From contig JACAUC010000006.1 of assembly GCA_013390945.1 (NCBI GenBank), positions 1 through 62,974 on the forward strand: a stretch of DNA of 62,974 nt, read 5' to 3'. The position numbers and the translations under genes are program-made. Every line of letters begins with the position of its first letter. Position 1 is the first letter of the stretch. Source of the DNA: Candidatus Chloroheliaceae bacterium. GTDB taxonomy: Bacteria; Chloroflexota; Chloroflexia; Chloroheliales; Chloroheliaceae. The notes below the pieces were generated by a model that had not been told where the DNA came from, did no database searches, and saw only the letters and a program-made list of their open reading frames with translations. Shown piece after piece: positions 33,764 to 40,496 of the stretch.

Positions 33764-34846
33764 TTATTTCTCTGGCACAGTGATATTCTGTACCCCAATT
33801 TTGTGTCGCTCTACATAGACTTTACGGTTTTCATCCCGGTAGAAGGGGAAATCACTCGGCCAGTAACGGCGAGGGTCTTGACCAAATAGCTCGATAAAGC
33901 TGGCATAGAGCGTAGGATTCTGGTCAGCAAAATAGTTGGGATTACGAAAGAACATTTCAAAATACCCTGCGATAAACTCGGTATCATTCTGGAAGACATA
34001 GGGGTGTCCTATCGGCCAAGCATCACCCTCTTTGGCTTGTGCGGTTTGATAGGCGATATAACGTGCTTGCTCGATTTGTTTGCCTTTGATAAAGAGGCTT
34101 CTCGCATGTGGGCTAAAGAGGGAGCCATCTTCGGGGTTCATACCCGGCAAAAAGCCTTTACTCTGCGCTAACCTTAGAGTAGCACAATCGTAGTGATCGA
34201 GCATATGGCCCAATTCGTGCAGAAAAGGGGCAACGCCAGGGGTAAGTCCACCGTAGCCTTCGTAAAGGCGCGAGATTACAAGTTCTATGGCCTCACGTTC
34301 GGGATTATAGTCGCCACCTGCTAGTCCACCCCCTGCCTCAAAAGCCTGCTGGTTGGTGTAGAGCCAGAAGTTGCGGGGGCTAGAGAGGAAACGGTCGAGT
34401 AGGTCGGGGCGATAAAAGAAGATTTCGGCCAAGTGGCCTGCCACTATTCCCGGAATATCGGTATATATTTGGGTGGTGACATCGGTAGTCTCTGACCCTA
34501 TTACTCTAAGGCGAAAGTTAGGATGTTGGATAATACTAGCGAGGAAGCGGAAAAAAGCCGGACGTTCTTCTTCATCCAACACGGTTGAAATAGGAAAGAA
34601 AAACTCTAATGCCCGTAGGTCGCCGGTGGCAGCACAAACTAAAGAGGCTAACGGAGGTCTCAAGCTTTGGTTGGTTAAACGGAGGTAGTGTCGGGCCACT
34701 TCAGCAAGGGTGGCAAGTGAAACCGGTCCTACTTCGCCACAGATAATTACTTCGTTTAGATCGCCGCTCCACTCCCCAATTTGCACCTTGGTGGGGACGA
34801 AATTCAGCCGTTTTCCGCGTAACTTGTCATAATCAAAGTTTGCCAT
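33764..34846 (-). CDS. Putative zinc metallopeptidase (MtfA/lethal-factor-like fold)
   Basis: 360 residues, cytosolic, no signal peptide. A HExxH zinc site is seen in LHELGHMLDHYD (about residues 213-224). A downstream glutamate-containing helix, NDTEFIAGYFEMFFRNP (about 292-308), could supply the third ligand, which is the arrangement of MtfA and of anthrax lethal factor-type peptidases. The N-terminal half has no recognised domain. Fits a gluzincin with an unknown substrate. It lies 18 nt upstream in the direction of transcription from nothing else; the TPR gene precedes it by 18 nt on the same strand, so the two are probably co-transcribed. Confidence 0.65.
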   Translation of the reverse strand: MANFDYDKLRGKRLNFVPTKVQIGEWSGDLNEVIICGEVGPVSLATLAEVARHYLRLTNQSLRPPLASLVCAATGDLRALEFFFPISTVLDEEERPAFFRFLASIIQHPNFRLRVIGSETTDVTTQIYTDIPGIVAGHLAEIFFYRPDLLDRFLSSPRNFWLYTNQQAFEAGGGLAGGDYNPEREAIELVISRLYEGYGGLTPGVAPFLHELGHMLDHYDCATLRLAQSKGFLPGMNPEDGSLFSPHARSLFIKGKQIEQARYIAYQTAQAKEGDAWPIGHPYVFQNDTEFIAGYFEMFFRNPNYFADQNPTLYASFIELFGQDPRRYWPSDFPFYRDENRKVYVERHKIGVQNITVPEK

Positions 34847-34864
34847 TGCATCACTTTCTGTCAG

Positions 34865-35818
34865 TCAACACACTTGGCGGGCCACCGCCGTTAGTGGGCT
34901 AGTACCACCCTTTTGCTCCAAATCTTTGATTTTTTCGAGCGTAACAGCCCCAGAACCAAACAACTCCTCTTCTAGGGCTGCAATCTGCCTTAATTCAGCA
35001 ATGATCCTCTTCTTCAGGTTTAGTTGTTGAAAAATAGAGACGCGGGTTTGGTGTAAAAAGAGACGGTGTCGTGGCGAGACCGCTTCAAGGTTGAGGGCAA
35101 TATTGAGGTCTTTGAGAGCCAACTGAAAGTTACCGATAGTTCGATAGAGTAAACCGCGCTTTTCATACAGGTTACTGGTTCCATGCCGATCAATTAGAAA
35201 AGTATAGTCGGCAATGGCCTCTTCGTTGAGGGCTAACTTAGCAAAAATTTCGGCTCGCTCTTGGCGTACAAGCAAATTCAAGGGTTCGATTTCCAGCCAA
35301 TGAGTATAATCAGTTAGAGCTTGCCCATATTCATGTAATTGCCGACCGAGTTTGGCTTTCGCTCGAACGTAAGAACGATTTTGCGGGTCTAATTTAAGGG
35401 ACATCGCATAATCGGCGAGGGCTAAATGGCCCTGCTTTTCCCGATACACGGGTTCTGCGTCTCCTTGAGACGAATGTAAGGCCAAATATTCATAAAGTCG
35501 GGCGCGGCTCCAATAAGTCGGAGCGCGGCGAGGTTCTAATTTTAGAGCGACATCATAGTTTACAAAGGCTGAATCGTAATCGCGAAGAAGCGCAAAAATT
35601 TCTGCCCGTAGCACCCAAGCTTCGGCCCACTTGCGCTGTAAGGCGAGGGCCGCACTTACATCGTCTAGGGCTTCGTTATACTTCTTTAATTCATAATAGA
35701 CCCTCGCTCTCTCAAAGAAAGCCAGAGCATCGCGAGGTTCGCTTTGTAAGCGTTCGTTTAGAACAACTAACTGAGCTTGGAGTTCCTTCTCAGTTGAACC
35801 TATCGAATTTTCTTTCAT
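34865..35818 (-). CDS. Tetratricopeptide-repeat protein
   Basis: About 317 residues consisting of roughly seven TPR units (for example DALAFFERARVYYELKKYNE, AEAWVLRAEIFALLRDYDSA, NLYEKRGLLYRTIGNFQLAL). These form a protein-binding solenoid in the cytosol. A longer frame reaches 35917, but a TATAAT on the reverse strand at 35879-35884 falls within that extension. I therefore prefer the ATG at 35818, with GGTGGG 6 nt upstream; ATG 35836 is the alternative. A short direct repeat, CATAACCAG, occurs at the two candidate starts. Probably co-transcribed with the metallopeptidase. Divergent from parA. Confidence 0.85.
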   Translation of the reverse strand: MKENSIGSTEKELQAQLVVLNERLQSEPRDALAFFERARVYYELKKYNEALDDVSAALALQRKWAEAWVLRAEIFALLRDYDSAFVNYDVALKLEPRRAPTYWSRARLYEYLALHSSQGDAEPVYREKQGHLALADYAMSLKLDPQNRSYVRAKAKLGRQLHEYGQALTDYTHWLEIEPLNLLVRQERAEIFAKLALNEEAIADYTFLIDRHGTSNLYEKRGLLYRTIGNFQLALKDLNIALNLEAVSPRHRLFLHQTRVSIFQQLNLKKRIIAELRQIAALEEELFGSGAVTLEKIKDLEQKGGTSPLTAVARQVC

Positions 35819-35989
35819 AACCAGCCCACCAGTCATAACCAGTCCACTAGTCAATCGGCAGTAAAAAATATTAAAGTAATTATACACCAAAAATGCCCGG
35901 CGCAATAGTGAATCCATTACATTTTCCTAACAGTTTTATAATTAAAAAAACATAAATTCGTCTCAAAGCCAATGCCACATTATAATACC

Positions 35990-36018
35990 CCTGTAGGAGG
36001 GATTGGAAATCCCGAAAT
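35990..36018. repeat. REP-like element, family 1
   Basis: CTGTAGGAGGGATTGGAAAT then CCCGAAATT: GTAG-GA-GGGATT-GGA-AATCCC in the parA upstream region, inverted relative to the copies at 9122 and 22443. Confidence 0.8.
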
Positions 36019-36065
36019 TCCCCTCCGATTAGACGTTCAAGCCGATTGGTATTTGGTACAAGGGC

Positions 36066-36094
36066 TTTTCAAAAGTTTATAAACAGTTTATAAT
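36066..36094 (+). promoter_or_regulatory. Probable parAB promoter and palindrome
   Basis: TTTTCA (36066-36071), 17 nt, TATAAT (36089-36094), 105 bp upstream of parA. A perfect palindrome GTTTATAAAC (36075-36084) lies in the spacer and is half-repeated over the -10 (GTTTATAATAC), a possible ParA or regulator site. Confidence 0.45.
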
Positions 36095-36199
36095 ACTGAC
36101 TTAACGAATAGCCCCTGTGTCCAAGAAAGTAGGATGATTCTATCCTAGTCCTAAAAATATAGGAGACGAGAGTTTGGAAGTTAGCTTAAATGAGGCGTA

Positions 36200-37000
36200 A
36201 TGGAAATCAAAACGCCAACGCGAATAATTTCTTTTGTACAACAAAAAGGTGGTTGTGGTAAGACTACCACCGTGGCAAATGTAGGTGCCTATTTGGCGGG
36301 GATGGGACAGCGCGTATTGCTGGTAGACCTTGACTCCCAGGCCAACCTAACTCAGAGTGTAGGGGTAAGGGCCGAGGAATTATCGCACAGTGTCGCCGAT
36401 CTTATGTATAAACCCGATCAAGGCGTGGAGGGGATTGTGCTAACCACGCCTTTTGGTGCTACCGGACAGTTAGACTTAATACCAGCTTCGCTTGACCTAG
36501 CAGTGGTTGAAGCTGATTTATTAAACCACTACGGTAAGGAATGGCTACTGGATGAAGTGCTAAGCGGTTGCCGTGACAAGTATGATTTTATCCTGATTGA
36601 CCCTCCTCCTTCGCTGGGTCTCTTTACTGTAAATGCTCTGATGGCTTCCACCGAGGTTATAATTCCTTTCCAATGCCACATCTTCTCGATTACGGCACTA
36701 GGTCAGCTTCAAAAGACGTTGCGGTTAGTGCAGCATAAGAATAAGCGGCTACAAGTGGGCGGTGTGGTTATTACGCTCTATGACGGGCGCTACAGTCTTT
36801 CACGTACCGTGCTGGATACCATCAGCGAGTTATTTGGCCCGTTAGTCTTTGATTCTAAAATTGGACTAAATTCCAAGCTGGCTGAAGCACCGGGAGCAGG
36901 TAAACCGATACTCTACTATGCGCCGGGTTCACCGGGGGCACGTGCGTATAAGAAATTGGCCTTAGAAATTTTGGAGAGAGGAAAACAATTTTATGGGTGA
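36200..37000 (+). CDS. parA: ParA-family chromosome/plasmid partition ATPase
   Basis: 266 residues; deviant Walker A KGGCGKTTT (signature Lys early in the motif), then VDLDSQANL and ILIDPPPSLGLFTVNAL. It forms ATP-dependent dimers on DNA that position the ParB-parS complex. There is no N-terminal DNA-binding extension, so this is the short Soj-like class of chromosomes. Its TGA overlaps the parB start by 8 nt, so the two are translationally coupled. The Walker A has Cys where most ParA proteins have Val or Ile, a harmless variant. Confidence 0.93.
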   Translation: MEIKTPTRIISFVQQKGGCGKTTTVANVGAYLAGMGQRVLLVDLDSQANLTQSVGVRAEELSHSVADLMYKPDQGVEGIVLTTPFGATGQLDLIPASLDLAVVEADLLNHYGKEWLLDEVLSGCRDKYDFILIDPPPSLGLFTVNALMASTEVIIPFQCHIFSITALGQLQKTLRLVQHKNKRLQVGGVVITLYDGRYSLSRTVLDTISELFGPLVFDSKIGLNSKLAEAPGAGKPILYYAPGSPGARAYKKLALEILERGKQFYG

Positions 37001-38012
37001 GAATGGTAACGAATTGGAGGGGGAAATAGCCCTCAAGGAGATGGTAACAAAGCTAACCACGCGACTAGAGCCGCTAGGTGCGGAAGCCCTACGCAATGGC
37101 TTGACTCCGTTTCTTACACTAGCCCAAACCGTTGAGGCGGAAGCAGTGCCGTTGGAGATGATTCGCTTTGGTCGCCACACTTTTCGGTTGACCCAGCCTG
37201 ATAGTGGTCTGAAAGAACTAGCCGATACCATCAAGCGGCATGGGTTTGTTGGTACTTTGGTTGGACGGCGTAAAGGCAGTATGATCGAGGTAGCTTTTGG
37301 TGAGCGGCGGGTGCGAGCGGCGGAATTGGCTGGCTTGAAAACTGTGCCTGTGCAGGTACGTGAGCTAAACGATAAGGCTATGTTTGAATTGGCCCTAGAA
37401 GAAAACTTTCTTTCTTCCAAACTTTCGCCCTTAGAAGAAGCCTTGCTTTTTCAGATAATGTTGACGGAGGAGGGCTATACTCTCGATTTAGCTGCCTTAC
37501 GTTGCGCTCGTACCCCGCAATATCTTGCGGAACGGTTGTGGCTGGTAAAGTACCCGGAGATAGAAGAGGCTCTACGTACAGGTCAGATCGAAGTTGATAC
37601 GGCTACCACTCTAGCCAAAGTTGACAATAAAGTGATGCGTACCAAGATGCTTAGGCAAGCGCAGGCGTTGGGTAGCAGTGAAAGTGGCCCGACTCGCTTT
37701 ATCGTTACTTCTATCGGTCTAGAGTTACCCACACGTGTTAAAGAAGAGACGGCCTCCCTCAAAGCCAAACCTGCTCCTGACCTTTGGGTTAGCAAAGGTA
37801 AAACCACCAAAGGTTCTCCAAAGACAAGCTCTACTCCGGCAGAAGAGCAGTATGCCAGTTTGGAAGCCTTGGTAAAGGGTTTTGTCGAAGAATTGAAAAA
37901 ACAGGAGCTGTCCAATTTAGCCCATGATGATACTTGGCGTAAGAAAGCCCGTAAATTACTTCGCTCTTTGGAAGATGAACTAGATAATAGTTATAAACAG
38001 TTTAAATCTTGA
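36993..38012 (+). CDS. parB: ParB/Spo0J-like partition protein
   Basis: 339 residues. After about 50 extra N-terminal residues comes the ParB N-domain: LADTIKRHGFVGTLVGRR and GERRVRAAELAGLKTVPV, the GERRxRAA box that binds CTP in ParB clamps. LALEENFLSSKLSPLEEA then leads into the helix-turn-helix (TLDLAALRCARTPQYLAERL). The C-terminal part is Lys-rich and ends in a helical dimerisation tail. It lacks an obvious match to the canonical parS (TGTTTCACGTGAAACA) anywhere I looked between 35.9 and 39 kb. The divergent sequence and late position raise the chance of a secondary system. Confidence 0.88.
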   Translation: MGENGNELEGEIALKEMVTKLTTRLEPLGAEALRNGLTPFLTLAQTVEAEAVPLEMIRFGRHTFRLTQPDSGLKELADTIKRHGFVGTLVGRRKGSMIEVAFGERRVRAAELAGLKTVPVQVRELNDKAMFELALEENFLSSKLSPLEEALLFQIMLTEEGYTLDLAALRCARTPQYLAERLWLVKYPEIEEALRTGQIEVDTATTLAKVDNKVMRTKMLRQAQALGSSESGPTRFIVTSIGLELPTRVKEETASLKAKPAPDLWVSKGKTTKGSPKTSSTPAEEQYASLEALVKGFVEELKKQELSNLAHDDTWRKKARKLLRSLEDELDNSYKQFKS

Positions 38013-38068
38013 TTTAAACCAAAAAAACCACCCGATTAATTTTCGGCGGCTTAGAAGTGGTAAAAAAA

Positions 38069-38144
<76 letters not shown>

Positions 38145-38161
38145 ATTTATTTTGTTTAGGA

Positions 38162-38235
38162 TACGCCTGAAGGGACTCGAACCCCTGACCTTTTGGTCCG
38201 CAACCAAACGCTCTATCCAACTGAGCTACAGGCGC
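38162..38235 (-). tRNA. tRNA-Arg (anticodon GCG)
   Basis: Reverse-strand cloverleaf: acceptor GCGCCTG/CAGGCGT (terminal G-U), anticodon stem TTTGG/CCAAA with loop TTGCGGA (GCG, reading CGC/CGU), T-arm AGGGG-TTCGAGT-CCCTT. CCA is not encoded. It lies 17 nt upstream of tRNA-Ala, probably in one transcript. Most bacteria read these codons with an ACG (inosine) tRNA instead. Confidence 0.92.
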
Positions 38236-38343
38236 ATTATCTTATCTTACTTTTTAACTGGATTTTAAGATTTATCCCTTTCTACAAGAATGGGTTTCCT
38301 CAAATCTCAAATCTGGTAGGATTATACTACACCTACACGAACC

Positions 38344-38384
38344 TGTCAACTTACGTTGACAAATCAACGATTGTTTGATATATT
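38344..38384 (+). promoter_or_regulatory. Promoter with overlapping operator of the MarR gene
   Basis: The palindrome TGTCAAC-TTAC-GTTGACA (38344-38361) overlaps a perfect -35 TTGACA (38356-38361). After 17 nt comes TATATT (38379-38384). The arrangement fits autorepression by the MarR protein encoded directly downstream. Confidence 0.75.
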
Positions 38385-38388
38385 TGAG

Positions 38389-38934
38389 ATGTCAAAGAAC
38401 TTGAGTGAAAAGGGTAAAGTAGTGATAGAGGAAGATTTTAAGATTAAAGGAAAACACTTAGCGGAAGAATTAGAAGAAGTAATAAGCGAAGCACATAACC
38501 AACCCCTGATGCACCAGTTGGCCCGCACTTTCTGGGCATTGAAGCTGGCTTATGAGGATCGGTTGGGTTTAAGCGGACCCCTAATGTGGATTTTACTCTT
38601 GTTGGTTAAATCCGAGGGGCGCACCCAATCGGAGTTGACCCGTCTTTTGCGCGTAGATGCCAGTGCCACTACTCGAATGGTCAAAGCGATGGAACAGGAA
38701 GGCTGGATTAACCGCGTGACCGACCCCGCCGATAATCGCCGAACCTTGGTCTACTTGACCGAGGCAGGCCGGGCTAAATCCGAAGGGCTGGCCGAAAAAG
38801 CACTTCGCTGCGAGGCTGAAATTACGGTTGGAATGAAAGCGGAACAACTTGAGCAATTACGGAACTACCTGAAATTGTTAGAAGATAGTGCTAAGAATAT
38901 ACCACGCTGCTCTAGTTCAGCCCACGCAGAATAG
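38389..38934 (+). CDS. MarR-family transcriptional regulator
   Basis: 181 residues; winged helix-turn-helix with the usual order. LMWILLLLVKSEGRTQSELTRLL (helices 2-3) is followed by the recognition helix DASATTRMVKAMEQEGWI, then the wing DPADNRRTLVYLTEAG. A long frame upstream cannot be coding because it covers the promoter. The ATG at 38389 lies 5 nt after the -10 hexamer, exactly where transcription should begin, so the mRNA is probably leaderless. A later GTG near 38420 behind AAGGG is the alternative. A terminator follows. The ligand and other targets are unknown. Confidence 0.88.
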   Translation: MSKNLSEKGKVVIEEDFKIKGKHLAEELEEVISEAHNQPLMHQLARTFWALKLAYEDRLGLSGPLMWILLLLVKSEGRTQSELTRLLRVDASATTRMVKAMEQEGWINRVTDPADNRRTLVYLTEAGRAKSEGLAEKALRCEAEITVGMKAEQLEQLRNYLKLLEDSAKNIPRCSSSAHAE

Positions 38935-38958
38935 ATCAAAATAACCTATACAAGGTTA

Positions 38959-38988
38959 AAGCTCCGCCAAACGACGGGGCTTCTTTTT
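38959..38988 (+). terminator. Rho-independent terminator after the MarR gene
   Basis: AAGCTCCG - 8-nt loop - CGGGGCTT, then CTTTTT. Confidence 0.75.
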
Positions 38989-39009
38989 GTGCGTAAATCA
39001 AAATTGCTT

Positions 39010-39694
39010 TAATCATTTCTTGGGTAAACGTAAAAGAGCGTGGGAAGAGCAAAAGGCCAGCCTTAGTAAGTTTGACCAGATTAACACCCTCCCCACTCTG
39101 AAAGAACGGGTGGCCTCTCTTAAAAATATACACAGCCAAGTCTTGCAGAATGTGGTGGAACGGGTAGATTTGGCAATGCAAGCCTTCTTCCGTGTTGAAA
39201 ATCCCAAGTTCTTTCGGGCTGAAGACCAGTCTACGAAAAGGAACTGGCTAAAGTTCAACGCAAGCTCTCCAAAGCGGAAAAGGGTAGTAAGGAGCGTAAG
39301 GCAGTAGCCAGAGTTTATGAACGAATAGCTAACAAGAGGGATAACTGTCACCTGGGTGTTCGTATCAAGAGAGCTGGAAGATAGTAGACGGTTACGGTAC
39401 AATCTGTGTGGAAGATTTGCGAGTTAGTCGAATGGTTCACAACCATTTCGGCTGGTCGTTCGGCTGGTCGTTCGGCTGGTCGTTCGGCTGGCCGTTCGGC
39501 TGGCCGTGCCTTTCTAAAAGTATCCACGATGCAGCGTGGTCTGGTTTCTTTAGTATGTTGTTCTACAAAGCGGAGGAAGCTGGTAGAACACACCCCACGA
39601 TGGCTTTGTCTAAGACCTGTCTACGAGGGTCTACCATTGTCCCTGTTGTAAGCTGGTGGTTGACCGTGACCTAAATGCTGCTTTGAACATATAG
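39010..39694 (+). pseudogene. tnpB: Decayed tnpB (IS200/IS605-type RNA-guided nuclease)
   Basis: TnpB segments are recognisable across several frames. CFNHFLGKRKRAWEEQKASL and VLQNVVERVDLAMQAFFR come from the N-terminal region, then KELAKVQRKLSKAEKGS with ARVYERIANKRDN. Next are IVDGYGTICVEDL (RuvC-II Glu), LSKSIHDAAWSGFFSML with FYKAEEAGR, and YHCPCCKLVVDRDLNAALNI ending at TAG 39692-39694 (zinc finger, RuvC-III Asp). The first 20-30 residues, the stretch holding the RuvC-I Asp, and half of the zinc finger are missing. There are frameshifts, and a 12-bp repeat replaces the segment after RuvC-II. It is certainly inactive. No tnpA is nearby. Confidence 0.9.
39444..39503. repeat. 12-bp tandem repeat inside the tnpB pseudogene
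   Basis: Five units of TCGTTCGGCTGG (first and last slightly altered). It keeps frame and encodes an SAGR-type or ERPA-type peptide on the two strands, which creates spurious long frames. Confidence 0.9.
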
Positions 39695-39730
39695 AGAATT
39701 GGAGTAGATTCTCTCAATAACCAACCTGTA

Positions 39731-39768
39731 GAAGCCCCCGCGCCTTTAGGCCGAGGGGAGTAATCACA
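39731..39768 (+). ncRNA. IS200/IS605 right-end hairpin (omega/reRNA 3' scaffold remnant)
   Basis: GAAGCCCCCGCGCCTTTAGG then CCGAGGGGAGTAATCAC lies 37 nt after the tnpB stop. The C-rich/G-rich stem with a TTTA loop and the GAGT...TCAC tail are typical of IS605-group right ends, where the TnpB guide RNA terminates. With tnpB dead, it is a relic. Confidence 0.55.
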
Positions 39769-39804
39769 AAGTTAACAAAACTACCAAGTGAGGAGGTGAA
39801 GTTG

Positions 39805-40386
39805 ATGAGCCAAAACCACCAAAATGTCGAGGAGCAAGCTGCACTAGAGCGACAAGCTCCTAACACCAGCAAACAGATATACCAAGGTAGAGCTATCTCC
39901 ATACGAGTAGATACCATTACTACGCCGGATGGTCTTACTTATCAGCGCGAGATTGTAGAGCATCCGGGAGCCGTAGTGATGATTCCAGTAGACCAAGCTG
40001 GGCGAATCTTACTGGTTAGACAATGGAGGCGGGCGGCCCAACAGATCTTGTTGGAACTTCCGGCAGGTACTTTGGAGCGAGGGGAAGAACCTATAGCCTG
40101 CGCCCAACGTGAATTACAAGAGGAAATCGGCTATGCCGCCGATAAAATCACGCCCTTGGGGGGGTTCTTCAGTGCCCCCGGCTTCTGTAATGAGTATCTG
40201 CACCTCTTCTTGGCCGAAGAATTGCAAGAAAAACCTCTCGCTGCCGACGAAGATGAGCATATCGAGGTAGTCTCTAAAACAATGGCGGAAGCCCTCGCTA
40301 TGATTGAGCAGGGACTGATTTGCGATGCCAAGACCATTGCAGGAATTAGCCGTTACTACTTGCGTAAAGAAGCTAGAAATATTTGA
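39805..40386 (+). CDS. Nudix hydrolase, ADP-ribose pyrophosphatase type
   Basis: 193 residues. The Nudix box is complete: GTLERGEEPIACAQRELQEE followed by IGY (GX5EX7REUXEEXGU). The upstream LLVRQWRRAAQQILLELPAG is the classic ADP-ribose/NUDT5-like lead-in (RQYRxxxxxxxxELPAG). It hydrolyses ADP-ribose or similar nucleoside diphosphate derivatives. I choose the ATG at 39805, with AGGAGGT 7 nt upstream, over the in-frame GTG at 39796 that overlaps that site. The gene begins only 37 nt after the IS right end, so its native upstream region was replaced by the insertion. Confidence 0.92.
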   Translation: MSQNHQNVEEQAALERQAPNTSKQIYQGRAISIRVDTITTPDGLTYQREIVEHPGAVVMIPVDQAGRILLVRQWRRAAQQILLELPAGTLERGEEPIACAQRELQEEIGYAADKITPLGGFFSAPGFCNEYLHLFLAEELQEKPLAADEDEHIEVVSKTMAEALAMIEQGLICDAKTIAGISRYYLRKEARNI

Positions 40387-40412
40387 CAATTCAAATTGTC
40401 TTTTGATAAAAT
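40383..40412 (+). promoter_or_regulatory. Promoter with palindrome before the secreted nuclease gene
   Basis: TTGACA (40383-40388), 18 nt, TAAAAT (40407-40412). The -35 overlaps the palindrome GACAATT-CA-AATTGTC (40385-40400), a likely repressor site. The -35 also overlaps the Nudix stop codon. Confidence 0.6.
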
Positions 40413-40496
40413 CATCCTGTCAATTCAAAAATTTATTAAGCTGAAGCGGGTTTCTAATCTACTTTAAAATTTTTGCAAAAGATAGGATGATTCCAT

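Noticed and set aside
38356..38388. Longer MarR reading frame starting with TTG at 38356
   Set aside because: This stretch is the -35 box and spacer of the promoter; a start here could not be transcribed from it.
39348..39651. Open frames with ERPAERPA or SAGRSAGR repeats over the tnpB relic
   Set aside because: They arise from the 12-bp tandem repeat and lack any start signal or family match.
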